The translations under genes were made by a program, and so were the position numbers. 64,000 bases of DNA, taken from Mycobacterium lepraemurium. GTDB lineage: Bacteria > Actinomycetota > Actinomycetes > Mycobacteriales > Mycobacteriaceae. Below the pieces are notes generated by a model. That model was not told where the DNA came from. It made no database searches and was given only the letters and a program-made list of their open reading frames with translations. The stretch lies in the NCBI GenBank assembly GCA_002291465.1, contig CP021238.1, forward strand, positions 62,001-126,000, read 5' to 3'. How positions within the stretch are numbered: position 1 is the first letter of the stretch; every line of letters starts with the position of its first letter. Positions 37,978-48,749 of the stretch are shown here, in pieces.

Positions 37978-38809
37978 ATGCTGACCACGACGGTCGACGG
38001 CCTCTGGGTGTTGCAAGCGGTCACCGGGATCGAACGAACCTGCCCTGAGCTGGGGCTGCGGCCGCTGCTGCCGCGGCTGGACACCCCCGAGCGGGCGCTG
38101 CGACACCCGGCGGCCGCCGAGCTGGTGGCCGCCGGCGCGCTCGACGAGGCCGGCAACGTCGACCCGATGATTCGCGAGTGGCTCATCGTGCTGTTGCGCC
38201 GGGACCTGGGCCTGCTGGTGATGATCGCCGTCCCGGGCCGCGAGCCGAGCCGGGCGTCGATCTGCCGCTTCGCCACCTGGTGGGTGGTGTTGGAACGCCA
38301 CGACCAGCTGGTGCGCCTCTACCCCGTCGGCACCGCCAGCAGCCAGGCCGCGGCCAGCGAGATTGTGGTCGGCCAGATCGAGCGATTGTGCGGCGTGGCC
38401 GAGGCGGCGCCGCTGCGGCCCATCACCTCGGGACACCGAGCAGCTGCTGGCCTCGGTGCACGACACCGCCAGCCTGCGGGCGTTCCTGCTCGAGCAGCGC
38501 CTCGACGCCGACCAGCTGCAGACGGTGCTCACCGCCGTCGACTCGGCCCGCTCGGCGCACGCCAACATCGTCGCGATGCAGGCCGGAGTCGGGCCCGACG
38601 AGCTGGCCCGCGTCGCCGTCGGCGATTCGTCGGTGTCCATCGTGGACACCCCCGGCGGCCGGGTGTGCATCGAAAGCGTGGTATCCGGGCAGCGCCGCTA
38701 CCAGATCCTGTCGCCCGGCTCGCGCAGCGACATCGGCGGAGCGGTGCAACGGCTGATCCGCCGGCTGCCCGCCGGCGACGAGTGGTACTCGTATCGGCGG
38801 GTGGTGTGA
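37978..38809 (+). pseudogene. espG2: ESX-2 chaperone EspG2, frameshifted
   Basis: ATG at 37978: MLTTTVDGLWVLQAVTGIERTCPELGLRPLLPRLDTPERALRHPAAAELVAAGALDEAGNVDPMIREWL, the EspG opening. The frame is good to RLCGVAEAAPLRPITSG, then shifts near 38432. DTEQLLASVHDTASLRAFLLEQRLDADQLQTVLTAVDSARSAHANIVAMQAG... continues to VV and the TGA at 38807. EspG binds the PPE tip to deliver PE-PPE pairs. Only one lesion is needed, in the middle, so the C-terminal half is lost. Confidence 0.85.
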
Positions 38810-38886
38810 CGGTGCGGCCCCGTTATCGCATCAAACTAACTTGGTCAACCAAAGTCTTGGAATAGCAACGCCTGTCGTACTTGAAA

Positions 38887-38920
38887 GGTTTGTGATCGGG
38901 TAAACGCGGTATCGCAAACC
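38887..38920. promoter_or_regulatory. Inverted repeat in the promoter of the ESX-2 MinD-like gene
   Basis: GGTTTG (38887-38892) and CAAACC (38915-38920) flank 22 bp that also hold TGATC and TATCG. A TAGCAT hexamer, a plausible -10, follows at 38925-38930, with the GTG start at 38937; transcription would then begin at or close to the start codon. It could be an operator or a hairpin. Confidence 0.35.
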
Positions 38921-38936
38921 GTGTTAGCATCGCGTC

Positions 38937-39959
38937 GTGACGAGCCCTTGGAATGACCCGAATATGTCGGACGAAGGAGCGCTCAGACGGGGGATCCGTC
39001 AGGGGGCAGCAACTTCCCGGATTCGGTATCGGACACGATGCGTATTACCGATCTGGCCGCGCCGCGAAAAATTCCACCGGGGTCCGGCTGGCGGAAATTC
39101 ATTTACACCATCTCATTTCACAAAATAAATCCCGGTGAATCTCCCCGCGAACGGTACTACCACGACCTGCAAAATCGCATCCGGCACCATATTCGACGGC
39201 AGTACGTCATCACCGTCGTCTTCGGCAAGGGCGGCGTGGGGTCACCCCGCTGGTCGCCTGCATCGGCGGTGTGTTCCGGGAATGCCGCCCGCAGAACGTG
39301 ATTGCCATCGACGCGGTCCCGGGTTTCGGCACGCTGGCCGACCGCATCGACCAATCCCCGCCGGGCGACTACACCGCCATCATCAACGACACCGACGTCC
39401 AGGGCTACGCCGATATCCGAGAACGCTTGGGGAAGAACGCAGTTGGGCTGGACGTGCTGGCCGGGAGCCGGACCTCAGATCAGCCCAGGCCGTTGGTGCC
39501 CGCGATGTTCTCCGGGGTGCTGTCGCGGCTGCGGCGCACCCACACCGTGATGATCGTGGACACCTCGCCCGATCTCGAACACGAAGTGATGAAGCCGGTC
39601 TTGGAGAACACCGACACCCTGGTATTCGTCTCCGGCATCACCGCGGACCGCTCGCGTCCGGTTCTGCGGGCGGTGGATTACCTGCGCTCGCAGTGCTACC
39701 ACGAGCTGGTCTCGCGCAGCACCGTGATCGTCAACCACACCGACCAGATCACCGACAAGGACGCGCTGGCGTACCTGACCGAGCGGTTCACCAAGGTCGG
39801 CGCGACGGTCGAGGCGCTGCCGTTCGACCCGCACCTGGCCAAGGGCGGCACATCGACACCGTCCACGAGCTGAAGAAAAAGACGCGATTGCGGCTTTTCG
39901 AGACCACCGCCGGGCTGGCCGACAAATACATTCCTGATGCCGAGCGTGCGGTGCCGTGA
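38937..39959 (+). pseudogene. MinD/ParA-like ATPase of ESX-2 (Rv3888c type), several lesions
   Basis: GTG at 38937 (VTSPWNDPNMSDEGALRRG), then a frameshift near 38995. FIYTISFHKINPGESPRERYYHDLQNRIRHHIRRQYVITVVFGKGGVG follows; the deviant Walker A breaks there: the Lys codon after GKGGVG is gone and the frame shifts (about 39240). DAVPGFGTLADRIDQSPPGDYTAIINDTDVQGYADIRERLGKNAVGLDVLAGS...VMIVDTSPDLEHEVMKPVLENTDTLVFV is a MinD core. A last shift near 39850 detaches DTVHELKKKTRLRLFETTAGLADKYIPDAERAVP (stop 39957). ATP binding is destroyed at the catalytic loop itself. Confidence 0.85.
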
Positions 39960-39989
39960 CAATCGCCGCATAAGGTCGCCTTTCCGGCG

Positions 39990-41477
39990 CGTTGTGCGGT
40001 CAGCATTTCTTACGAGAAGCACCTGTGTTCCCAAGTCTTTCCGGCCGAAATTCCGGTGGAGGGATTCTTCGAGGGAATGGTCGAGCTGTTCGACGCCGAC
40101 CTGAAGCGCAAAGGTTTCGACGGCATTGCTTTGCCGGCCGGCAGCTACGAACTGCACAAGATCAATGGGGTTCGGCTCGATATCAATAAGAGCCTGGACG
40201 AGCTTGGCGTCCAGGACGGCGACACCCTGGTGCTGGTGCCGCGGGTGGACGGCGAGTCGTTCGAACCGCAGTACGAGTCGCTGTCCAGTGGGTTGGCCGC
40301 CATGGGTAAGTGGCTGGGCCGCGAGGGCGGTGACCGGATGTTCGCTCCGGTGACGCCGCTGACCCCCGCGCACACCGCGGTCGCGGTGATCGCGATGGCG
40401 GTGGTGGTGGTGCTGTGCCTGCGGGCGCGGACCTTCACCGACGGCCCCGATCCCCGCGGCGGTGGCCGGCGGCATCGGTGCGCTGCTGCTGATCGCGACG
40501 TTGGTGTGCGCAGCGGGTGGTGCGAGCGCCGCGACCTGTTCAGCGGATTCGCCTAGCTGGCGGTGGTGGCGCTGGCCGTGGTCGGCGCCTGCGCTCCGCC
40601 CGGCGTGCTGGGCGCCGCGCACGCGCTGATCGGGGTCGTGGTGGTGATCCTGGGGGCCATCGTGATCGGGGTGACGGCACGCAACCGGTGGCAGACCGCG
40701 GTGGTCACCGCGGTGGTGACGGTGTGCGGGGTGCTGGCCGCGGTCGCCGCGGTCCGGATGTTCCGTCCCGCCTCGGTGCAGGTGCTGGCGATCTGTGTGC
40801 TGGTGGGATTGCTTGTGCTGGTTCGGATGACGCCGCTGATCGCGCTGTGGGTGGACCGGGTCCGGCCGCCGCACTTCGGCTCGATCACCGGCCGCGATCT
40901 GTTCGCCCGGCGCGAGGGCATGCCGGTCGACACCGTGGCCCCGGTCAGCGAAGACGAATCCGAGGAGCAAGACAACGAATTGACCGACATCACCGCGCGC
41001 GGTGCCGCGATCGCCGCGTCGGCGCGGTTGGTCAACGCGGTCCAGGTGGGGCTGTGCGTCGGGGTGTCGATCGTGCTGCCCGCCGCGGTGTGGGGCGTGC
41101 TGACCCCCGGACGCCCGTGGGTGTGGCTGGCGCTGGTGGTCGCCGGGCTGGTGGTGGGTATCTTCATCACCCAGGGCCGCGGCTTCGCCACCAAGTACCA
41201 GGCCGTCGCCCTGGTGTGTGGGGCGTCGGCCGCGGTATGCGCGGGAGTGGTCAAATACGCGCTCGCCGCGCCGCACGATGCGATGACCTGGCTGCTGTGG
41301 TCGGTGGTGGCGGTGGTCACCTTCGCCGCATTCGGTTTGGCCGCAGCGCTTTTGGTGCCGGAGATGCGGTTCCGGCTGTTCATCCGGTTGACCGTGGAAT
41401 GGGTGGAAGTGCTCGCGTTCATCGTCCTGCTGCCGGCGGTGGCCCTGGGAGGGCTCTCCACGTGGATTCGCCACTGA
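39990..41477 (+). pseudogene. eccD2: ESX-2 membrane channel protein EccD2, broken
   Basis: The cytosolic ubiquitin-like domain reads [84 protein letters not shown]. No start codon precedes it in frame after the upstream stop at 39957; the first is the GTG at 40056. TM1 ([20 protein letters not shown]) is in frame. A shift near 40450 moves [24 protein letters not shown] out, another near 40510-40530 returns, and a TAG stands at 40554. [39 protein letters not shown] and about eight further helices then run to the TGA at 41475. At least four lesions in a core channel component. Confidence 0.85.
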
Positions 41478-43034
41478 GACGGGCGGCGGCGCTGGCCGCT
41501 GCCCTGACCCTGGTCGCACTATCAGCCAATGATCCTGCTGCACAAGCGATTACACCACCTCCGGTGGATCCGGGCATGGTGCCAGCGGACGGGCCGCCGC
41601 GGCCCGACCAGCCGATGCGGCGCGCCAACAGCTGTTCGGCGCCGATCACCGTGCGAAACCCGGACGTGGCGCAGTTGGCGCCCGGGTCCAACCTGCTCAA
41701 CATCGCCAAGGCCTGGCAGTACAGCACCGGCAACGGGGTGCCCGTCGCGGTCATCGACACCGGGGTGTCGCCGAACCCGCGGCTGCCGGTGGTGCCCGGC
41801 GGCGACTACATCATGGGCGAGGACGGCCTGTCGGACTGCGACGCCCACGGCACCATCGTCAGTTCCATCATCGGCGCTGCGCCGCAAGGGATCCTGCCGA
41901 TGCCGCGGCTGATGCCAACCACCCCGGCGTTCCCGCCGCCGGCCGGGCCGCCGCCGGCCGTGGGCGCGCCGCCCCCGCCCCCGCCGCCGGAGGGCGGCGG
42001 CGCCACTGCCGCATTCAACGGGCCGCCCGATCCGCAGACCGAGGACGAACCCGCGGCGCCACCGCTTCCGCCGGGTGCGCCCGACGGGGTGGTGGGCGTG
42101 GCCCCGCACGCGACCACCATCTCGATACGGCAATCCTCGCGGGCCTTCGAACCGGTCAACCCGCTGCCCGGCGACCCCAACTCCGACGAGAAGGTCAAGG
42201 CCGGCACGCTGAACTCAGTGGCGCGCGCGGTGGTGCACGCGGCGAACATGGGCGCCAAGGTGATCAACATCTCGGTCACCGCGTGCCTGCCCGGGGCGGT
42301 TCCCGCCGATCAGCGCGCGCTGGGCGCGGCGCTGTGGTACGCGGCCACCGTCAAGGACGCGGTGGTCGTGGCCGCCGCCGGCAACGACGGCGAAGCCGGC
42401 TGCAACAACAACCCGATGTTCGACCCGCTGGACCCGTCCGACCCGCGGGACTGGCATCAGGTCAAGGTGGTCTCGGCGCCGTCCTGGTTCTCCGACTACG
42501 TGCTGTCGGTGGGCGCCGTCGACGCCAGCGGCGCCGCGCTGGACAAGAGCATGTCCGGCCCGTGGGTGGGGGGTGGCCACGCCTGGCACCCACATCATGG
42601 GGCTCTCGCCGCAGGGCGGCGGGCCGGTCAACGCCTACCCGCCGTCGCGGCCGGGCGAGAAGAACATGCCGTTCTGGGGAACGAGTTTCTCGGCGGCCTA
42701 CGTCAGCGGCGTCGCGGCGTTGGTGCGCGCGAAGTTCCCCGAGCTGTCCGCGCATCAGGTGATCAACCGGATCGTGCAGTCCGCGCACAATCCGCCGGCC
42801 GGGGTCGACAACAAGGTCGGCTACGGGCTGGTGGACCCGGTCGCCGCGCTCACCTTCAACATCCCACCGGGTGACCGGATGGCGCCGGGCTCCCAAAGCC
42901 GGATCATCACCCCGGCCCCGCCGCCCCCGCCGCCCGATCACCGCGCCCGCAACATCGTCATCGGATTCCTGGGGACCGTCGCGGCCGGGGTGCTGGTGCT
43001 CGCGATCGCGGCGCGATTGCGGAGGGCCCGATGA
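41462..43034 (+). pseudogene. mycP2: ESX-2 mycosin protease MycP2, poly-G frameshift
   Basis: GTG at 41462, overlapping eccD2. Signal peptide RRAAALAAALTLVALSANDPAAQA. Subtilisin triad: Asp in VPVAVIDTGVSPNP, His in SDCDAHGTIVSSIIGAAP, Ser in FWGTSFSAAYVSGVAALVR. A Pro-rich loop (GAPPPPPPPEGGG) is inserted between His and the VINISVTACLP segment. After DKSMSGPWV a run of six G (42569-42574) shifts the frame by one; GVATPGTHIMGLSPQGGG... continues in the other frame to the C-terminal TM ([25 protein letters not shown]) and the TGA at 43032. The Ser and anchor are lost unless the tract slips. Confidence 0.87.
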
Positions 43035-44614
43035 GACCCAACCTCACCGGGTTCAGCCGCGGCAGCAACCGCCGGGTGGTCGGGGTGTGGGTGGTGTTCG
43101 TGCTCGCGCTGGCGAGCTGGCTGCTGGGCGGCTACATTGCCGCCGCGGTGGCCGTGCTGGTGGGCGTCGCGCTGGTGTTCGTGCGCTGGTGGGGTCAGCC
43201 GGCCTGGTCGTGGGCGGTGTTGTGGCGGCACGGCCGGCGTCCCATCGACTGGTCGGCCCCGATCACGGTGGCCAACAACCGATCCGGCGGCGGCGTGCGG
43301 GTGCAGGACGGCGTCGCGGTGGTCGCGGTCCAACTGCTGGGCCGGGCGCACCGGGCCACCCTGGTGACCGGCTCGGTGACCGTCGAGACCGAAAACGTGC
43401 TCGACGTAGTCGAATTGGCGCCGATGCTGCACCAGGCGCTGGGTTTGCAGCTCGACTCGATCAGCGTCGTCACGGTCGGGTTCCGGCACGGCAACGTGGG
43501 CTATTACCCGCGGGTGTACGACTCGGAGATTGGCACCCCGCCGTACGCCGGTCGGCGCGAGACCTGGCTGATCATGCGGTTGGCGGTGATCGACAACGCG
43601 CAGGCCCTGAGATGGCGTATAATCGTTGGCGCAGCGGCGATTTCGGTTGCCCAGCGGATCGCCGGGCTGCTGCGCAGCCAGGGGCTGCGGGCGAAGGTGG
43701 CCAACGCCATCGACCTGGCCGAGCTGGACCGACGGCTCGGCTGGGATGCGGTGTCCGGCACCGGGCAGCGCTGGAAGGCCATCCGCGGGGAAGCCGGCTG
43801 GATGGCCACCTACGCCTATCCGCCGCAGGCGATCACCTCACGCAACCTGTCCCAGGCGTGGACGCTGCGGCGCCGACGAGGTGATCCAGAACGTGACCGT
43901 CTATCCCGACGGGCACTGCAGCGCGACGATCACGGTGCGCACCCCGACCCCCGCCCCACGCCGCCCAGCGTGATCCTGCGCCGGCTCAACGGCGAACAGG
44001 CCGCCGCGGCGGCCGCCAACATGTGCGGCTCCCGACCACACCTGCGCGGGCTGCGGCGCAGCCGGCTTCCCGCCGAGGTGATCACCGAGATCGGCCCGTC
44101 GGGCGTGCTGATCGGCAAGCTGCCCAACGGCGATCGGCTGCTGATGCCGGTCACCGACGCCGGCGAGCTGTCGCGCGTCTTCGTCGCCGCCGACGACCCG
44201 ATCGCCAAGCGCATCGTGATCCGTACGGTCGGCGTCGGCGAACGGGTCTGCGTGCACACCCGCGACATGTCGCGCTGGGTTAGCGTGCGGATGCCGGAGA
44301 TCAGCGTCGTCAACAGCTCCCGCCCGGCCCCGCGGACCAACCGTCAGCGTGGTGGAGTACGCCCCGCGCCGCGGGCGTCGAGGCGGCGATCTCGCCCACC
44401 CCGCGGCCGGCGACCGTGATCACCGTCGCGCCCGCCGGCACCACCCTGTCCGAGGCGCAGCGGCACGGCTTCGAGGTGATCATCGAACAAGTCAGCCCCG
44501 CGGTGGTGAACGTCAGTGCGGCGGAGGAAGAATTGGCTTGTCGAGATGGACATGTTCCGCGCCGAGCACCGCTACGTCAGCCTGGAGCAGGTCAGCATGT
44601 CCGTCGGCATGTAG
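43031..44614 (+). pseudogene. eccE2: ESX-2 membrane protein EccE2, several frameshifts
   Basis: ATG at 43031 overlaps the mycP2 stop (ATGA). Two N-terminal helices: [40 protein letters not shown]. The periplasmic domain is readable to [14 protein letters not shown]; then a shift near 43875 and return near 43970 scramble about 30 residues before [22 protein letters not shown]. Another shift near 44340 and one near 44530 break the C-terminus, whose native end is [30 protein letters not shown] at 44612. EccE sits at the periphery of the ESX membrane complex. Confidence 0.85.
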
Positions 44615-44640
44615 CGACGTCGGTGCTCTGATGGGGGAAT

Positions 44641-46480
44641 GTGATGGGTGATTTGCAAACTTCCCGAAGGCATTTCGACCGCACCATGGCGATCATGAGC
44701 CGCCAGGGGCGGGCGGCCGCGTTGCCGGAGTTCGTTGCCGCCACCGATGCCGACACGTCGATGGCCGGCGCGTGGCTGGGGCGCATCGCGTGCGGCGACA
44801 GCGACCTGGCGTCGCTGCGCAGGCTCTACGCCACCAGCGAATGGCTGCACCGCGAGACCACCCGGATCGGGCAGACCCTGGCCGCCGAGATCCAGCTGGG
44901 CCCCTACATCGGCATCACCGTCACCGGCGCCTCGCAGGTCGGGCTGGCGCTGTCGTCCGCGCTGACCATCGCCAGGGGGTACGCCGAGGCCGACGAGCTG
45001 CTGGCCAACCGCGACCTGCTGGACTCGTGGACCAACTGCCAGTGGCACCAGCTGGCGCGCACTTTCTTGATGTACCGGACGCAGCGCTGGCCGGATGTGT
45101 TGCTGACGGCCGCGGAGGAGTTGCCGTCGCAGGCCATCATCATGTCGGCGGTGACGGCCTCGATCTGCGCACTGGCCGCGCACGCCGCCGCCCACCTGGG
45201 CCAGGGGCGGGTGGCGCTGGACTGGCTGGACCGGGTCGACGTCATCGGGCAGACCCAGGCGTCGTCGCGCTTCGACGCCGATGTGCTGACCGCGTCCATC
45301 GGCCCGGCCGACATCCCGCTGCTGGTCGCCGATCTGGCCTACGTGCGCGGGATGGTGCACCGCCAGCTGGGCGAGGAGGACAAGGCCCAGATCTGACTGT
45401 CCAAGGCCACCATCAACGGCGTCCTCACCGAACCCGCCAAGGAGGCGCTGGCCGACCCGAACCTGCACCTGGTCATCACCGACGAACAAACCATCGACAG
45501 CCGCACCGACCGGTGGGACGCCTCGTCGGCCAAGAGCCGCGACGAGCTCGATGACGACGCCGCCGAACGGCGCGCCGAGCTGCTGGCCGAGGGCCGCCGG
45601 CTGCTGGCCAAACAGGTGGGGCTGGCCGCGGTCAAACAGGCGGTCGCCGCGCTGGAGGACCAACTCGAAGTGCGGATGATGCGCCTCGAGCACGGCCTGC
45701 CGGTGGAGGGCCAGACCAACCACATGCTGCTGGTTGGCCCGCCGGACACCGGTAAGACGACCACCGCCGAGGCTCTGGGCAAGATCTACGCCGGCACGGG
45801 AATCGTGCGCCACCCCGAGATCCGCGAGGTGCGCCGGTCGGACTTCTGCGGGCACTTCATCGGCGAGTCGGGCCCCAAGACCAACGAGCTGATCGAAAAG
45901 CCCTTGGGCCGAATCATTTTCATGGACGAGTTCTACTCGCTGATCGAGCGCCATCAGGACGGCACGCCCGACATGATCGGCATGGAGGCGGTCAACCAGC
46001 TGCTGGTCGCCCTGGAGGCGCACCGCTTCGACTTCTGTTTCATCGGCGCCGGTTACGAAGACCAGGTGGACCAATTCCTCACCGTCAACCCGGGTTTGGC
46101 GGGCCGGTTCAACCGCAAGCTGCGGTTCGCAGTCCTATTCGCCGGCCGAGATCGTCGAGATCGCGCACCGCTACGCCACCCCGCGCGCCAGCCTGCTCGA
46201 CGAGGCCGCGCGCGAGACGCTGCTGGACGCGGCGACCACCATCCGCAACTACACCACTCCCGGCGGCCGGCACGGCATCGACGCGATGCAGAACGGCCGG
46301 TTCGCCCGCAACGTCGTCGAACGCGCCGAGGGCTTCCGCGACACCCGGGTGGTCGCGCAGAAGTGTGCCGGCCAACCGGTCACGGTGGATGCCCTCAAGA
46401 TCATCACCGCCGCCGACATCGAGGCGGCGGTGCGCAGCGTGTGTTCGGACAACCGCGACATGGCCTCCATCGTCTGGTGA
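44641..46480 (+). pseudogene. eccA2: ESX-2 AAA+ ATPase EccA2, nonsense, frameshift and altered Walker A
   Basis: From MGDLQTSRRHFDRTMAIMSRQGRA the N-terminal TPR-like domain is open to GEEDKAQI, where a TGA stands at 45394 (Trp TGG would fit before LSKATINGVL). The same frame continues through the CbbX/SpoVK-type AAA+ domain. Its Walker A reads VGPPDTGKTTTAEALG, with Asp where the family has Gly (GPPGTGKT). Walker B is GRIIFMDEFYSL. At about 46130, after GRFNRKLRF, the frame shifts; YSPAEIVEIAHRYATPRASLLDEAARE...DMASIVW ends at 46478-46480. Three independent hits imply long-standing loss of function. Confidence 0.9.
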
Positions 46481-46493
46481 GCGGCGCCCGCCG

Positions 46494-46934
46494 TCACGCC
46501 GGGTCGAAGCGGAAGACGGCGAGTTGCCCTGCCAGCGCCTCGAATTCGTCGGCCGTGCCGTCGCGCACCAGTCCCGACCGTTTCGCGAACCCCACCCCGA
46601 CCGGGACCTTGGCGGGGAACTCGCGCAGCACCGGCCGGGCTTCGTCGGCGGACAGTTCGACGATGCGGACGCGACGGGACCGCCGGCCCCGGCGCAGCGT
46701 GCCGGTGCCCGCGGCCCGGGCGTTGGCCGCCCAGTCGGCGCCAGGATAGCCGGCCACCACGTACAGGCCGCCCTGGAACTCTAACGGCGTCATCGGCGTG
46801 CTGCGCGGCTGACCCGACTTGCGCCCGGGCACGGTGAGTACCATGGCCGGCCCGGTCGGTATGCCCAGCCGCTGCACGGCCATCATCACCTTGTTCATCG
46901 GTTTGAGGTAACGCGGGGGACGTAGTGCGGTCAT
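46494..46934 (-). CDS. Deazaflavin-dependent nitroreductase family protein
   Basis: 146 residues, start chosen at the ATG at 46934 (MTALRPPRYLKPMNKVMMAVQRLGIPTGPAMVLTVPGRKSGQPRSTPMTPLEFQGGLYVVAGYPGADWAANARAAGTG), with AAGGAAGG upstream. It is the Ddn/Rv1558-like split barrel: VLTVPGRKSGQPRSTPM binds the F420 phosphate in the family and GADWAANARAAG is its signature. Intact. It lies directly downstream of an NmrA-like gene on the same strand and may share its transcript. Confidence 0.88.
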   Translation of the reverse strand: MTALRPPRYLKPMNKVMMAVQRLGIPTGPAMVLTVPGRKSGQPRSTPMTPLEFQGGLYVVAGYPGADWAANARAAGTGTLRRGRRSRRVRIVELSADEARPVLREFPAKVPVGVGFAKRSGLVRDGTADEFEALAGQLAVFRFDPA

Positions 46935-46954
46935 GTCAGACTCCTTCCTTGCGT

Positions 46955-47797
46955 TCATTGCGGCGGTCGAAACAGGTCGCGATGCGTGGCGACCCAGTGG
47001 GCGAACGGAAGTGCCGGGCGCCCAAGGATTTTCTCGACGTCGTGGGTGACCAGGGCGGGTTTGTCCAGGGTTTCGGCGAGCATGGCGAGGTAGGCGTCGG
47101 CGAAACCGGCACCCAGGCCCAACCCGACGAACCGCTTCCGCACCGCTGCGGCGGGGATCTCCCGGTACCGCAGCGACCGGCCCAGCACGGTCCCGATCAC
47201 CTCGACCAACTGGGTGTTGCTCAACGCCTGCGGCCCGGTCAGCGGGATCCGTTGTCCGACAAGGCCATCGGTGAGGAGGACGTACGCGGCGACGTCGGCG
47301 ATTTCTGTCTCGACGATCGGCGCCGAGGACGCCGCCGCATACGGCCCGGCGACCACGTCACCTTTGCGCAGCTGCGCCGACCACATGCCGGCGAAGTTCG
47401 TCGCGAACACGGTGGGCCGCAGGCTCACCCACGCCAGACCGGAGTCGACGGCGAGCTGTTCGACCTCCCTGTTGCGGTTGTCGCGAAATCGGGACGGCTG
47501 GCGGGAGAAGTCGTCGTCGGCGTTGATCGCCGACAGCGCAACCAGCTTCGTGACCCCGCCGCGCGCGCACCGGGCCACGACGTCCTCGAGCCGCCCGCCC
47601 AGCGCCCGGGAGTTCAGGAAGACCGCGGAGGCGCCCGGTAGCGCGTCGGCGGCGGTATCGAAGAGCTCGACCTGTGCCGGGAATCCGGCGGGTCCGGATC
47701 GGCGGGTGACCGCCCGGACCGGTGCGCCGGCGGCGAGCAGCGCGGTGACCAGCGGGCGCCCCACGTTGCCGGTGGCCCCGGTGACGACGATTGTCAT
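46955..47797 (-). CDS. NmrA/NAD(P)H-binding (atypical SDR) protein
   Basis: 280 residues from MTIVVTGATGNVGRPLVTALLAAGAPVRAVTRR; this start is preferred to the longer open frame because the Rossmann motif VTGATGNVGRP begins at once. Later: VELFDTAADALPGASAVFLNS, KLVALSAINADDD, WVSLRPTVFATNFAGMW and HDVEKILGRPALPFAHWVATHRDLF, the closing of the NmrA-type group. It binds NADP(H) as a redox sensor or reductase; the substrate is unknown. It is divergent from the SigJ-like gene at 47910, a pairing often seen for ECF41/SigJ-type sigma factors. Confidence 0.88.
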   Translation of the reverse strand: MTIVVTGATGNVGRPLVTALLAAGAPVRAVTRRSGPAGFPAQVELFDTAADALPGASAVFLNSRALGGRLEDVVARCARGGVTKLVALSAINADDDFSRQPSRFRDNRNREVEQLAVDSGLAWVSLRPTVFATNFAGMWSAQLRKGDVVAGPYAAASSAPIVETEIADVAAYVLLTDGLVGQRIPLTGPQALSNTQLVEVIGTVLGRSLRYREIPAAAVRKRFVGLGLGAGFADAYLAMLAETLDKPALVTHDVEKILGRPALPFAHWVATHRDLFRPPQ

Positions 47798-47909
47798 GTG
47801 CGTGTTCCTTCCAGGTGTTTCGTCCACTGCTGCAAGGACGGGGCGGAAGCTGGGAAAGTTACACCGGGAGAACGGGTAACTTTTTGCGGCAGCAGATCGT
47901 CGAAGAGTC

Positions 47910-48749
47910 ATGAACCGGTCGCCGTCAGCCGACGACCAGGTCGCCGGGTCCTGGCGTCGTCATCGCCCCTACCTGGTCAACCTCGCCTACCAGATGCTGG
48001 GCGACATCGGCGACGCGGAAGACGTTGCGCAGGAGGCATTCCTGCGGCTGTCCGCCGCGGGCGAGATCGACGACGTGCGAGGCTGGCTGACCGTGGTGGC
48101 CAGCCGGCTCTGCCTGGACCAGCTGCGCTCGGCCCGCGCGCGAAACGAACGTCCGGGCGATGTCGGCGAGCAGCCGGCCCCGCCGCGGTCCGACCCGGCC
48201 GACCGGATCACCCTCGACGACGAGGTCCGCACCGCGCTGCTGGAGGTGCTGCGCCGGCTCAGCCCGGGGGGGAGCGGGTCGGCTTCGTGCTGCACGACGT
48301 GTTCGGGGTGCCCTTCGAGGCGATCGCGCAGACCGTGGGCCGTCCGGTTGGCACCTGCCGCCACCATCACCGTGGCCGCGCAACCGAAGCTGAACACCGT
48401 GGGCGCGGCTGAGCATCAGCTGGTCACCGAGAAGTTCATCACCGCATGCGCCAACGGGGACCTTGCCGGGTTGGTCGCCGTGCTGGATCCGACGGTCTGG
48501 GGTGTGGGCACTGTCCTCGCCGACCCGGCCCCGCCGCCGCAGGTCAATTACGGCCCGGATGCGGTGGCCACCAACCTGCTTCGCTACTTGTGGCCGGACG
48601 TCACCCTGGTCGGCGGACTGGCCGGGGCGCCGGTGCTGCTGGCGTTCAACCAACGCCGGCTGTTCGCCGTTATCGTGCTCAGCATCCGCGACGTGCGGGT
48701 GGTCAAGATCGAGGCGATCGCCGACCCGGCGGCCCGCAGCGCCGGCTAG
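47910..48749 (+). pseudogene. ECF sigma factor of SigJ/ECF41 type, region 4 scrambled
   Basis: ATG at 47910. Region 2 is intact: SWRRHRPYLVNLAYQMLGDIGDAEDVAQEAFLRLSAAGEIDDVRGWLTVVASRLCLDQLRSARARNE. In the linker a run of seven G (48266-48272) adds two bases, so region 4 (native ERVGFVLHDVFGVPFEAIAQTVGRPVGTCR) is read as GSGSASCCTTCSGCPSRRSRRPW. A second change near 48355-48375 restores the frame for the SnoaL-like C-terminal domain ([33 protein letters not shown]...) to 48749. The frame looks whole at 279 residues, but the -35-reading helix is gone. Confidence 0.8.

Noticed and set aside
39696..41543. A 615-codon minus-strand frame opposite eccD2, rich in His, Gln, Arg and Gly
   Set aside because: Composition is that of the antisense of a GC-rich membrane-protein gene; no domain, and the plus strand holds a clear EccD homologue.
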